Of a stretch of 64,000 bases of DNA, positions 17,104 through 24,909 are shown piece after piece. This DNA comes from Halobaculum sp. MBLA0147 (GTDB lineage Archaea > Halobacteriota > Halobacteria > Halobacteriales > Haloferacaceae). Location: the NCBI RefSeq assembly GCF_041361345.1, contig NZ_JBGKAD010000001.1, forward strand, positions 310,001-374,000, given 5' to 3'. A program made the position numbers and the translations under genes. The number at the start of each line of letters is the position of its first letter. The first letter of the stretch is position 1. The notes under the pieces were generated by a model, which was not told where the DNA came from, made no database searches, and was given only the letters and a program-made list of their open reading frames with translations.

Positions 17104-17676
17104 ATGCCAACCATAATAACTATCGTTCAGATTATTGCGTCAGTCTTTACTATTATTCTCTGTGTCATCCAATTCCTTGATTACATATCTGAGAGTGACC
17201 TCTATAATCAGGGTACCAATAGAAGTGCAAAAAATACAACAGGCCAGTCTTCAATAGTTTCCTCCAGTTCATCCTATTCGGGAAGAAAGAACACAAGTAT
17301 TTTTAACAAATTTGGGGGACATGATGACATACGTTATCTAACTATGGCACTTTTTTCATTTTCTTCTATTTCAATTTCTGCAGTAATAAACTCGGCAGTT
17401 ATATTTTATATTTCTTCTGTTATCATTGGGACAATGCTAATACACGAACACTCAAAGAATCCTTCTATAACGAGTGGACGGTGGTGGTCAGATAGGTCAT
17501 TCATAGTAAAAATGTTTGCAGGCAACATTTTCTTTATAATTCTAGTACTTTTCGCCGGTGGAGTGGCTGCTTCTGATAGCTATCAGACTAATGATGTATT
17601 ACTGGCCATCTCTTTCGTCTTCTTACCTGCAGCAATATGGTTCGGATTCACTTCTGTTGTTAATACCAATTTATAA
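17104..17676 (+). CDS. AT-rich small membrane protein, unknown
   Basis: A 190-residue protein with about five membrane helices: residues 3-27 (IITIVQIIASVFTIILCVIQ), two around 80-120, and two near the C-terminus. A Ser/Asn-rich loop lies between the first and second helix. No family is recognised. Codons are A/T-ending and the GC content is far below the neighbours, which marks recent transfer, perhaps from a virus or plasmid. The ATG at 17104 has a TATA-like box about 30 bases upstream. Confidence 0.65.
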   Translation: MPTIITIVQIIASVFTIILCVIQFLDYISESDLYNQGTNRSAKNTTGQSSIVSSSSSYSGRKNTSIFNKFGGHDDIRYLTMALFSFSSISISAVINSAVIFYISSVIIGTMLIHEHSKNPSITSGRWWSDRSFIVKMFAGNIFFIILVLFAGGVAASDSYQTNDVLLAISFVFLPAAIWFGFTSVVNTNL

Positions 17677-18199
17677 TAGGCGAGGGAGCGCCGCATAATG
17701 TGGTATTTTTTATAAGGGCGTTTAGAGATACGCCTCCGTCGAAGTGGATGATTGTTGGTGCGGTGATCTCGACACACCACCTGTGTTATCTCGCCTGTCG
17801 TTCGCTCGATACGTGACTCTCTGCGTTTCTGATTGCATCATTACTATCCTTTATCTAATATATAAAGATCAAGCAGCCAAAATGATACAATGTGTTAGGA
17901 ATCATTATAGACCGATATAGTGGGTTATATCTGGACCAATCTCCGCGATTGGGGTGGCCTCCTTCCGTGAGGCGAATTTCACGCTCTCTTAAAAAACACG
18001 CCGCTCAAGGCTTGTGCGCTGGACTGACAGCAGTACGCGACTTCGGGCCGAAAGACTCTATCTTCCCCGATACGTTCGGCTATACGCGAACGCACGACGG
18101 CGGTCACCCGAGTTTGGTGACCTGTTCAACCCAAACACGTCGAGATGGAATCGCACGATTGCGCGGCTCCGCTCGGCTCTCGTTCGACAGGTAAGGAAG
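17677..18199. other. Non-coding stretch right of the AT-rich gene
   Basis: No convincing gene in these 523 bases. The AT-rich base composition continues to about 17.9 kb and then returns to high GC before tRNA-Tyr. The right copy of the 23-bp direct repeat is at 17777-17799. Confidence 0.5.
17777..17799 (+). repeat. 23-bp direct repeat, right copy
   Basis: Same sequence as 16931-16953 with one change (G to T at position 20). The copies are 846 bases apart in the same orientation. Confidence 0.85.
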
Positions 18200-18273
18200 T
18201 CCGCCCTCCCCGAATTGAACGGGGGACAAGCCGATCTACAGTCGGCTGCTCTACCAGGCTGAGCTAAGGGCGG
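18200..18273 (-). tRNA. tRNA-Tyr (GTA)
   Basis: The minus strand folds into a complete 74-base tRNA. The acceptor pairs CCGCCCT with AGGGCGG and has discriminator A. The D-arm carries AGCTC...GAGC, the anticodon stem GCCGA/TCGGC holds loop CTGTAGA with anticodon GTA, and the T-arm is CCCCG TTCAATT CGGGG. No CCA is encoded and no intron is seen. Confidence 0.95.
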
Positions 18274-18402
18274 ACACGAAAACGTAGCGGCCGAGTCGGA
18301 CTTAAGCGTTCTCATTCGACCGCCGTACGGGAGCGTGACACACCCGCAGACGGCGACGCCGCCACCCACCGCCCGCCACCCGCCACCCACCACCTACTCC
18401 AC

Positions 18403-18438
18403 ACGACACACCACCCCACCACGACACACCACCCCACC
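18403..18438. repeat. 18-bp tandem repeat, two copies, in an ACC-rich tract
   Basis: ACGACACACCACCCCACC occurs twice head to tail. It is part of a wider CCACC-rich low-complexity tract (about 18340-18450) upstream of the small gene at 18489; a similar tract lies at 18670-18760. Confidence 0.75.
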
Positions 18439-18488
18439 ACGACGCCGAACCACGAGACACTTGCCGGCGGCGACCACCGCCACACCCG

Positions 18489-18674
18489 ATGAAGGGGACA
18501 CACGCCGGGATCGTCGTGAGCACGCACCTCGCACTGTTCGCCATCGCGGCCAGACCGACTGGCGACGGGTACAGCGTCGCGCCGTTCCTCTTCGGTGCGC
18601 TCAGTGTCGTCGTCCTCGCCGCGTCGCTGTTCTACGAGTTCGGAATCGACGTGGACGTGGAGAGCACCGGGTGA
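18489..18674 (+). CDS. Small two-helix membrane protein
   Basis: A 61-residue protein, MKGTHAGIVVSTHLALFAIA followed by a second helix FGALSVVVLAASLFYEFG and a short acidic end. I do not recognise a family, but small two-helix proteins of this kind are common in haloarchaea. It lies between two ACC-rich low-complexity tracts. The ATG at 18489 is the only sensible start. Its coding status is moderately supported. Confidence 0.5.
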   Translation: MKGTHAGIVVSTHLALFAIAARPTGDGYSVAPFLFGALSVVVLAASLFYEFGIDVDVESTG

Positions 18675-18804
18675 CCACCGAGCGCGCCACGACGACCACC
18701 ACCCACGCCACCACGACCGCCAGCCGACCTGGACCACCACCCACCAGACCACCACGATCACCGCAGACACCGAGCTTTTCAGGCGACTCGACGGAATCGG
18801 GGGC

Positions 18805-19602
18805 ATGGGAGACGACGAGCACAGACAGGCGACGATCGGTGCCGACGGGGAGCTGTCGGAGCGGTCGCCGGACGCAGACGCGACGAACGACCTCGGCGAA
18901 CCGAAGGGGGCCGAGGAGACGGACGGCGGCTTCTCGCGGTACGCCGTCGGGAGCCTGCTCCAGAAGGCCGTCCGGCGCTCCGACGAGGAGGCGGCGGCGT
19001 GGGCCGCCTGGGAGCTCGCGCGCTCGGGGTTCGCCTGGAACGTCTGGGAGCGGTGTAACCTCTACGTCGTCGAGGATCTCGCCGCGGGCCAGCAGGTGGC
19101 ACTGACCGTCGCTCGCTACGAAGAGTTGGCGACCGAGCGGTGGGAGCCCGAGTCGTGGCGCGGCCGCCTGTGTGCGATCCACGCGGCCCTCGCCTGTGCC
19201 CGCGCTCGGTCCTCGCGGGAGGCGGCCAACGCCGACGAGTACTTCGGCACCGTCGCCGAGATTCGCGCCGACGCGATCCAGGCCGACGAGGAGCCGCCAC
19301 ACGACTTCCCCGTCGGCGAGTTCGACCCCGACGGCGAGTACGAAGCCGTCTTCGACGGCCACACCGCCGCAGGGACGGAACGGGACCGCGGGAGTGCGTT
19401 CTTCAAGACGCGCGGTGCGCGGGTGGGTCCAGAGGGGGAGTCGGAGCTGTCGGCGCGCTGGCAGCGACTGAACATGCTGTTCCACGACGCCGACTTCGAC
19501 GAGGCGACCGTCGAGCACGCACTCGACCCGGTCGACGACGAGGAGCCGTGGGACGACCCGCCCGACGCCGTCCGCGAGTTCCTCGGTGAACACGACGAGT
19601 GA
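18805..19602 (+). CDS. Protein resembling the C-terminal helical part of MgsA/RarA
   Basis: A 265-residue soluble protein. Residues 45-150 (LLQKAVRRSDEEAAAWAAWE onwards) resemble the helical domain that follows the AAA+ module in RarA/MgsA-type ATPases, but no Walker A or B motif is present, so any ATPase partner must be separate. The N-terminal 40 residues are acidic and probably disordered. The ATG at 18805 follows a TATA-like CTTTTC about 30 bases upstream. Role unknown; a replication or recombination accessory role is inference only. Confidence 0.6.
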   Translation: MGDDEHRQATIGADGELSERSPDADATNDLGEPKGAEETDGGFSRYAVGSLLQKAVRRSDEEAAAWAAWELARSGFAWNVWERCNLYVVEDLAAGQQVALTVARYEELATERWEPESWRGRLCAIHAALACARARSSREAANADEYFGTVAEIRADAIQADEEPPHDFPVGEFDPDGEYEAVFDGHTAAGTERDRGSAFFKTRGARVGPEGESELSARWQRLNMLFHDADFDEATVEHALDPVDDEEPWDDPPDAVREFLGEHDE

Positions 19603-19757
19603 CGTGATCGCGAGAGGCGACGGGTGACGTGGTCGAGGAACACGACGACCGACACGGAGACGCTCGACTGGGGCCGACTGGAGACACCGGTCGGGGGACG
19701 GCCAGTCTCGTCGGTCGGACCACGAGGCTTATTCGAGCGTCTCTCGGAGTGACACCC

Positions 19758-20438
19758 GTGTCACGCCGTCGTCTCCTCGCGGGCGTCGCCGTCTGCGGCG
19801 TCGTCGCCGTCGCGGCGGTCGCGACCTCGCCGACGGCGGTGATCGACCGGGTGACGGCGATCGCGGACGACCCGCTCCGGTTCTTCGCACTCCTGTGTCT
19901 CCTCGCCGTCGTCCGCCCGGCGCTGGCGTGGCCGACCAGTCTCCTCTCGTTGCTGTCGGGGTTCGCCTACGGACTCCCGGGCGTCCTCCCCGCGATCGGA
20001 CTCCTGACGGCGACGGCCGTGCCGCCGTACCTGTTCGGCGACCGCGGCCGAGCGGAGGCGCTGGCCGGCGACGGGCGTCTCGCCGCGGCCGTCGCACGAC
20101 TCGACGCCGCCGAGAGTCGTGCCGTGGCGGTGGCGGGCGAGTTCCGGACAGTGGCCGTCGCTCGCCTCGCGCCGCTCCCCTCCGACGTGGTGTCGGCGGC
20201 CGCGGGGGTGAGCGGTGTCTCGCTGTCGCCGTTCCTCGCGGGCACCGCCGTCGGCGAGGTGCCGTGGATCGTCGCCGCCGTCGCCGCCGGTGCCTCGCTC
20301 CAGCGAGTCACCGCCGGCGGGCTCGCGGCGGCGGTCCACCCACCGCTGATCGCCGCCGCGGCGCTCGCCGGCTGTCTGTTGCTCGTCGGACCACTGTACC
20401 GCCACTACGGCGACGGGACGCCAGAGTCGACGGAGTGA
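19758..20438 (+). CDS. TVP38/TMEM64 (DedA-like) membrane protein
   Basis: A 226-residue membrane protein of the SNARE-associated/TVP38 family. The core is RPALAWPTSLLSLLSGFAYG, then the amphipathic middle and FRTVAVARLAPLPSDVVSAA, close to the family's F-x(8)-R-x-x-P signature, then GTAVGEVPWIVAAVAAG. Family knowledge: these proteins are lipid scramblases or transporters. The GTG at 19758 was preferred because CTTATTC at 19728 lies 24-30 bases before it; GTG at 19749 is an alternative. Confidence 0.82.
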   Translation: MSRRRLLAGVAVCGVVAVAAVATSPTAVIDRVTAIADDPLRFFALLCLLAVVRPALAWPTSLLSLLSGFAYGLPGVLPAIGLLTATAVPPYLFGDRGRAEALAGDGRLAAAVARLDAAESRAVAVAGEFRTVAVARLAPLPSDVVSAAAGVSGVSLSPFLAGTAVGEVPWIVAAVAAGASLQRVTAGGLAAAVHPPLIAAAALAGCLLLVGPLYRHYGDGTPESTE

Positions 20439-20533
20439 TCGACAGACTGGGCCCGTCGGTTCTGCTTCACCGGATCGACCACACTCCCCGAGTTCCGTCT
20501 CACCGGATCGATCCCACTCCTCGAGTTCCGTCG

Positions 20534-20971
20534 TCACTCCCCGTCGTGTGCCATCACCAGAGCGTCGGCGTCGTCGTAGAACCCGGGCCGACGACCGACT
20601 CGCTCGAACCCCACCTCGTCGTACAGCGTTCGTGCACCGTCGTTGTCCGGGTGGACCAACAGTGTCACACGGCGGTCCGTACTCGCGAGCACGCGAGCGA
20701 GCAGTCGTCGCGCACGTCCCTCGCGCCGGTACGCCGGGTCGACGACGAGTTCCGCGACGTGGACGTCGTCGCCGACGACCGGCAACACGTACCCCACGGG
20801 TGCCCGAGCGACGCGACCGGATGTCTCCTCGGGATCGTCCGGGACAGAGACGACCACCGAACCGGTACGGAGTCCGTGACGCAACAGCGCCGGCGACGGC
20901 TCGGCCAGGTGTGACTGGAGGGCGAGCAGCGCCGACTCGTCCGGTGGACGGCCCTCCCTGAGCACGGTCAC
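20534..20971 (-). CDS. GNAT N-acetyltransferase
   Basis: A 145-residue acetyl-CoA-dependent transferase. The acetyl-CoA loop is seen in ELVVDPAYRREGRARRLLAR (motif A, with the R-x-x-G-R/A pattern), and the later segment NDGARTLYDEVGFERVGRRP is motif B, typical of RimI-like enzymes. Its GTG start overlaps the stop of the DUF92 gene by 4 bases, so the two are co-translated. The substrate is unknown. Confidence 0.88.
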   Translation of the reverse strand: MTVLREGRPPDESALLALQSHLAEPSPALLRHGLRTGSVVVSVPDDPEETSGRVARAPVGYVLPVVGDDVHVAELVVDPAYRREGRARRLLARVLASTDRRVTLLVHPDNDGARTLYDEVGFERVGRRPGFYDDADALVMAHDGE

Positions 20972-22359
20972 GGAGTGATCGCGAGGCCGACGAGCACCGC
21001 GACGACGGCCCCCGCCAACGTCGCGAGGAAGTTCACCGTCTCGTTACCCACGACCGCACCCTCGATGAGCGCGCCACAGAGACTGTCGACCGTCATCCCG
21101 GCGACACCGCCGACGGTGACGACGACGCCCGCGAGGACGGGGTCCGATCCGACCGGCATCCCCACCGCGGCCATCGCCGCGACCAGCGCCGCGCCGACGG
21201 CACCCGCGAGTTCACCCTGCCATGTGATCGCCCCGTCCGTCCCCGGTTCGACCGGCCTGAGCGTGGTGACGAGTCGCGGGTCGTCGAAGAGCCCGCCGAT
21301 CTCGGAGGCGAGGGTGTCCGCCATCGCCGCCGCGACGCTCCCGGCGAACGCCAGCGCGACCAGCGTCGTCAGTGGCGTCCCGAACACCGTGACCCCGGAG
21401 AGATCGACGGGGGTCCGCGTCACCGTCCCAGCACCGATCGTGGCCGTCGTGACGGCGGCGTACGCGACCACGGAGACGAGCGCGACCGCCGCGTTGCCGA
21501 GCACGTTCGAGGTGCCGCGAGCACCCTCGTTCTCCTGTGCGACGCCCCGTTCCCGCTTCGTCTCGTAGCGGAACTTGCTGGCGAGTCCGCCGATGGCGAA
21601 GAAGGAGATCAGCGCCGCGAACCACCCGAGGCCGCCCAGGACGACCGTCACCAGCCCGAGCAACACGCCGGTCAACATCCCGGCCACGTCGGCCGTCTGG
21701 AGCGCGTACGACACCCACCCGAGGAACACCGTGACGCCGAGGCCGACGGCGACCAACACCGGCGCGACCGCGGGGGTGACGGCGGCGAACAGCCACAGGA
21801 GGAACCCGACCGAGAGGATCACCAGCGGGTCGTCGTCCGCGAACAACACCGACCGGAGGAGAGCGGCGACGAGTGCGCCGGTCGCCGCGAGGAACGCGTA
21901 CGTCGGGAGGCGGTCGAGACTCCCCAGCGACGGCTCCGCGAGGACGACCGCAGCCTGTGCGGCGGTGGCGGCGAGGAACCCGGTCGCGACGAAGACACTC
22001 GTCGTGAGGAACTCGTCCGTCGTCGACTCGCGAGCGAACTGCCGCCCCAACCGCCCGTACGGCAGGACGATCACGGCGGCGGCGAAGACGTGGACCGGCA
22101 TCGACTGCTGTGGGACGGCGGTCAGGATCGCCAGCCCGGTGGCGGCGAGTGCGAACCCCGCCAACCCGTTGAGGCGACGGCGCTTCCGGTCGGCAGGCCG
22201 TGCGAACAACTCGAACAACCAGCCGTCCTCGACGACGAACGCGGCGAGTACCGCGACGGCGGCGAACGGCGCGGCGGCGGCGGGACCGAGTGCCGGCGCG
22301 GCCAGCGCGAGCGTGGCCACGACGGCGAACCCGCCGGCCCGCCGGAGCTGCTGTCTCAC
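20968..22359 (-). CDS. DUF92 integral membrane protein
   Basis: A 463-residue membrane protein with about 12 helices. The C-terminal half carries the DUF92/TIGR00297 features: GGLASKFRYETKRERGVAQ, then ARGTSNVLGNA, and FAGSVAAAMADTLASEIG. The family is related to CTP-dependent dolichol/phytol kinases, so a role in polyprenyl lipid phosphorylation is plausible but unproven. I chose the GTG at 22359 because a TTCAAG box lies 26-31 bases upstream; a GTG at 22401 in the same frame is possible. Confidence 0.8.
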   Translation of the reverse strand: MRQQLRRAGGFAVVATLALAAPALGPAAAAPFAAVAVLAAFVVEDGWLFELFARPADRKRRRLNGLAGFALAATGLAILTAVPQQSMPVHVFAAAVIVLPYGRLGRQFARESTTDEFLTTSVFVATGFLAATAAQAAVVLAEPSLGSLDRLPTYAFLAATGALVAALLRSVLFADDDPLVILSVGFLLWLFAAVTPAVAPVLVAVGLGVTVFLGWVSYALQTADVAGMLTGVLLGLVTVVLGGLGWFAALISFFAIGGLASKFRYETKRERGVAQENEGARGTSNVLGNAAVALVSVVAYAAVTTATIGAGTVTRTPVDLSGVTVFGTPLTTLVALAFAGSVAAAMADTLASEIGGLFDDPRLVTTLRPVEPGTDGAITWQGELAGAVGAALVAAMAAVGMPVGSDPVLAGVVVTVGGVAGMTVDSLCGALIEGAVVGNETVNFLATLAGAVVAVLVGLAITP

Positions 22360-22575
22360 GTCGTCGGTGTACCCCCGACGCGCACTTGAACCTCCCGACA
22401 CGGGACCTCGGACGAGGTCGCCGCCCTCGCCGGAACGCGGCTCCCGACGTGGCGAGCCTCGTCACGGTGACACCCGTACGACCACCTATCGGTTCCCGGT
22501 TCTCGCCCGATGATGCGACGCCGAACGGACACCGTACCGAACCCCTGAAGAGGGACGGAACCCTCCCACCGGCAC

Positions 22576-23535
22576 ATGAGTACGACGCTCGGGACTGCGA
22601 GCGCGGCCCCAGGCGAGTTCGACACGGGCCGACTGGAGGTCGGGGAGACGCGCGACGGCTCGCCCGTCGGGTTGCCGGTTGCCGTCCTCGAGGGAGCCGA
22701 CGATGGGGACACACTGTACGTGCAGGCGGTCTCGGACGGCGACGAGCTGAACGGCCTCGGCGTGTTGACGCGGCTGTTCCCCCGACTCGACCCCGCGGAC
22801 GTGTCGGGCACGATCCTCGTCGTCGGGATCGTCAACTACCACGCGTTCCAGGTGGCGGAACACCGAAACCCGATCGACGACACGAAGATGAACCGCGCGT
22901 ACCCGGGCGAGGAGACGGGCACCTCCTCCGAGCGCATCGCCCACGCGACGTTCGAGGCCGCCAGCCGCGCGGACCTGATCGTCGACCTCCACCAGGGGTC
23001 GACGAGCCGGATGATCGACGAGGTGCGGGTGCGGTGTGGGCCGCGTCACCGCCTCCACCGGGAGTGTCTCGATCTGGCGAAGGCGTTCGGCACCGGGCAC
23101 GTCTTGGACCAGAAGGGGCCGGACGGCCAACTCGCACGCGCCGGACCGGACGAGGGCATCCCTACCATCGACCCGGAACTCGGTGGTGCCGTCGGCTGGG
23201 ACCAGTCGAGCATCCGTCGTGGCGTCGAGGGGATGCAGCGTGTGCTGCGTCACTACGGCTTCCTCTCGGGCTCGGTGGAGTTGGAGCGCCAGACCCGCGC
23301 GACCGGCTTCGACCAGTACGGCTCGCCGGTGGGTGGGTTGGTCGACTTCCAAGTCGAGTTGGGTGACCGGGTGTCCCGTGGCGACGAGTTGTTCGCCGTC
23401 ACCGACCCGTTCGGACAGGTGCGCCGGCGCGTGACGGCCGACGAGGCGGGGATCTTCTGGCGCACCAGACGCCTCCCGCAGGTGGCGACCGGGGAGTACG
23501 TCTGTTCCGTCGGCACCGACACCGACACGTTCTGA
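22576..23535 (+). CDS. Succinylglutamate desuccinylase/aspartoacylase family protein
   Basis: A 319-residue M14-type zinc hydrolase relative, expected to remove an acyl group from an N-acyl amino acid. Visible motifs are DTKMNRAYPG (substrate loop) and IVDLHQGS with His142 as a zinc ligand. The usual HGxE zinc motif reads DGDE (residues 54-57), so the first His is Asp. The C-terminal beta domain (GGLVDFQVELGDRVSRGDEL) is the lipoyl-like cap common in archaeal members. The start is the ATG at 22576. It is divergent from the DUF92 gene. Confidence 0.85.
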   Translation: MSTTLGTASAAPGEFDTGRLEVGETRDGSPVGLPVAVLEGADDGDTLYVQAVSDGDELNGLGVLTRLFPRLDPADVSGTILVVGIVNYHAFQVAEHRNPIDDTKMNRAYPGEETGTSSERIAHATFEAASRADLIVDLHQGSTSRMIDEVRVRCGPRHRLHRECLDLAKAFGTGHVLDQKGPDGQLARAGPDEGIPTIDPELGGAVGWDQSSIRRGVEGMQRVLRHYGFLSGSVELERQTRATGFDQYGSPVGGLVDFQVELGDRVSRGDELFAVTDPFGQVRRRVTADEAGIFWRTRRLPQVATGEYVCSVGTDTDTF

Positions 23536-23717
23536 GTCGTCGTCTCCTGCCGCCACGCTGGTCCTCACGAGTTCGCCGTCGTTCCACCGGTTACCCACGT
23601 GTCACCTGATGAGTTCGGGGTGACGTGGTAGCGCACGTTTCATCACAACATAACTGAAACGAGCAACGACCGCCGGTAGCGTGTCGGGGTTACCCGTGTG
23701 GGCCCTACGGGGTAGTG

Positions 23718-24419
23718 ATGAGCTTCAGAGAGGTCGTGCGGACGCGACGGTCGGTCCACGAGTACAGCGACGAGAGCCTGGACAGAGAGACGATCCGCGA
23801 GATCGTCGACGACGCGCGGTTCTCCCCGTCGGGGTACAACCTCCAGCCGTGGGAGTTCCTCGTGTTGGACGACGACGAGGATCAGGCGGCACTGCGCGAG
23901 GTCGCGTACGACCAGGAACACGTGACCGGCGCGGCGGCCACGGTGGTCGTCTTCGGCAACACGGACCCGGCGGCCCACGCCGAGTCCGTCTTCGACGACT
24001 GGCTCGACAAGGGGTACCTGCCGGGCGAGGACGTGAAGGCGGGGCTGTTGGAGAACGTCGAGGGGATGGCGGAGTTGCCCGAGGCGGAGCGGCGCGTGTG
24101 GACCACGCGCTCGACGGCGCTGGCGGCGATGACGTTGATGCACGCCGCGTGGGACCGCGGTGTCGCCTCCTGTCCGATGGAGGGGTTCGACGCCGACGGC
24201 GTGCTCGACACCTTCGACGTGCCGGACGGCTACGAGCCGGTGATGCTGATCACGCTCGGCTACCCCGCCGAAGGGACCGCCGACCTGGAGAACGACCGCA
24301 AGGAGCGGCGCCCGGTCGAGGAGATCACCCACTTCGGCGAGTTCGACCCGGTCGGCGCCTCCGACCTGCCGACGGGCGAGACCGACCAGGCCGTCGACGG
24401 GACGCCCGCCGACGACTGA
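23718..24419 (+). CDS. Nitroreductase family protein
   Basis: A 233-residue FMN enzyme. The N-terminus RTRRSVHEYSDESLDRETIR, followed by ARFSPSGYNLQPWEFLVL, is the nitroreductase FMN-binding signature. WDRGVASCPMEGFD and PVMLITLGYPAEG match the later FMN/NAD(P)H segments. The acidic C-terminal 40 residues are an extension. The ATG at 23718 directly follows a GTG at 23715. The substrate is not deducible. Confidence 0.9.
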   Translation: MSFREVVRTRRSVHEYSDESLDRETIREIVDDARFSPSGYNLQPWEFLVLDDDEDQAALREVAYDQEHVTGAAATVVVFGNTDPAAHAESVFDDWLDKGYLPGEDVKAGLLENVEGMAELPEAERRVWTTRSTALAAMTLMHAAWDRGVASCPMEGFDADGVLDTFDVPDGYEPVMLITLGYPAEGTADLENDRKERRPVEEITHFGEFDPVGASDLPTGETDQAVDGTPADD

Positions 24420-24909
24420 GACGGCGCCCGGCGCCCGACGCCGACGACCGAATCGGCGAACGTAGTTCTCACGTCTCCCCGCCCTCCCTCGGCGCGCGCC
24501 GGCGCCAGCCACCCGTCTCGGGTACACGTCCAGCCACCCCGCCTCCGGTCTGCGGTGTGACCACCCGGTTGCAAGCCGATCGCGGTGCCCCCTCGTGAAC
24601 AGGACACAAGAGGGTGGTGGACGCGTGTACAGAAATCCCCAGACAGCCTCGGGGTGGTCGTCGGACGCGGGGGAAGATTCATGTACGTGGGTCGACTGAT
24701 TGGTATCAACCCCTCGGTCCCGTCGCGGGACGGAGGTGACGAGTCCCCCACCGTCGCCCGTCGCCGTTCTGTGTCGCCGACGCCGAACCCGTGTCGCCGC
24801 GCGACGGGGTGGTACTCGTTAGCACGCCCCGACGGCGTCCGGTGGAGTCGGACGGAGTGCCGGCCGTCGTCCGGTGGCACGACCCGTCGACAGCGACCGA
24901 CCCCAAACC
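24420..24909. other. Leader region of the prkA cluster, no gene seen
   Basis: A 490-base gap. The open frames here have no protein character. The upstream region of the prkA cluster must lie here, but I cannot pick a confident TATA box or operator; GTTAGC near 24820 is weak. Confidence 0.45.
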
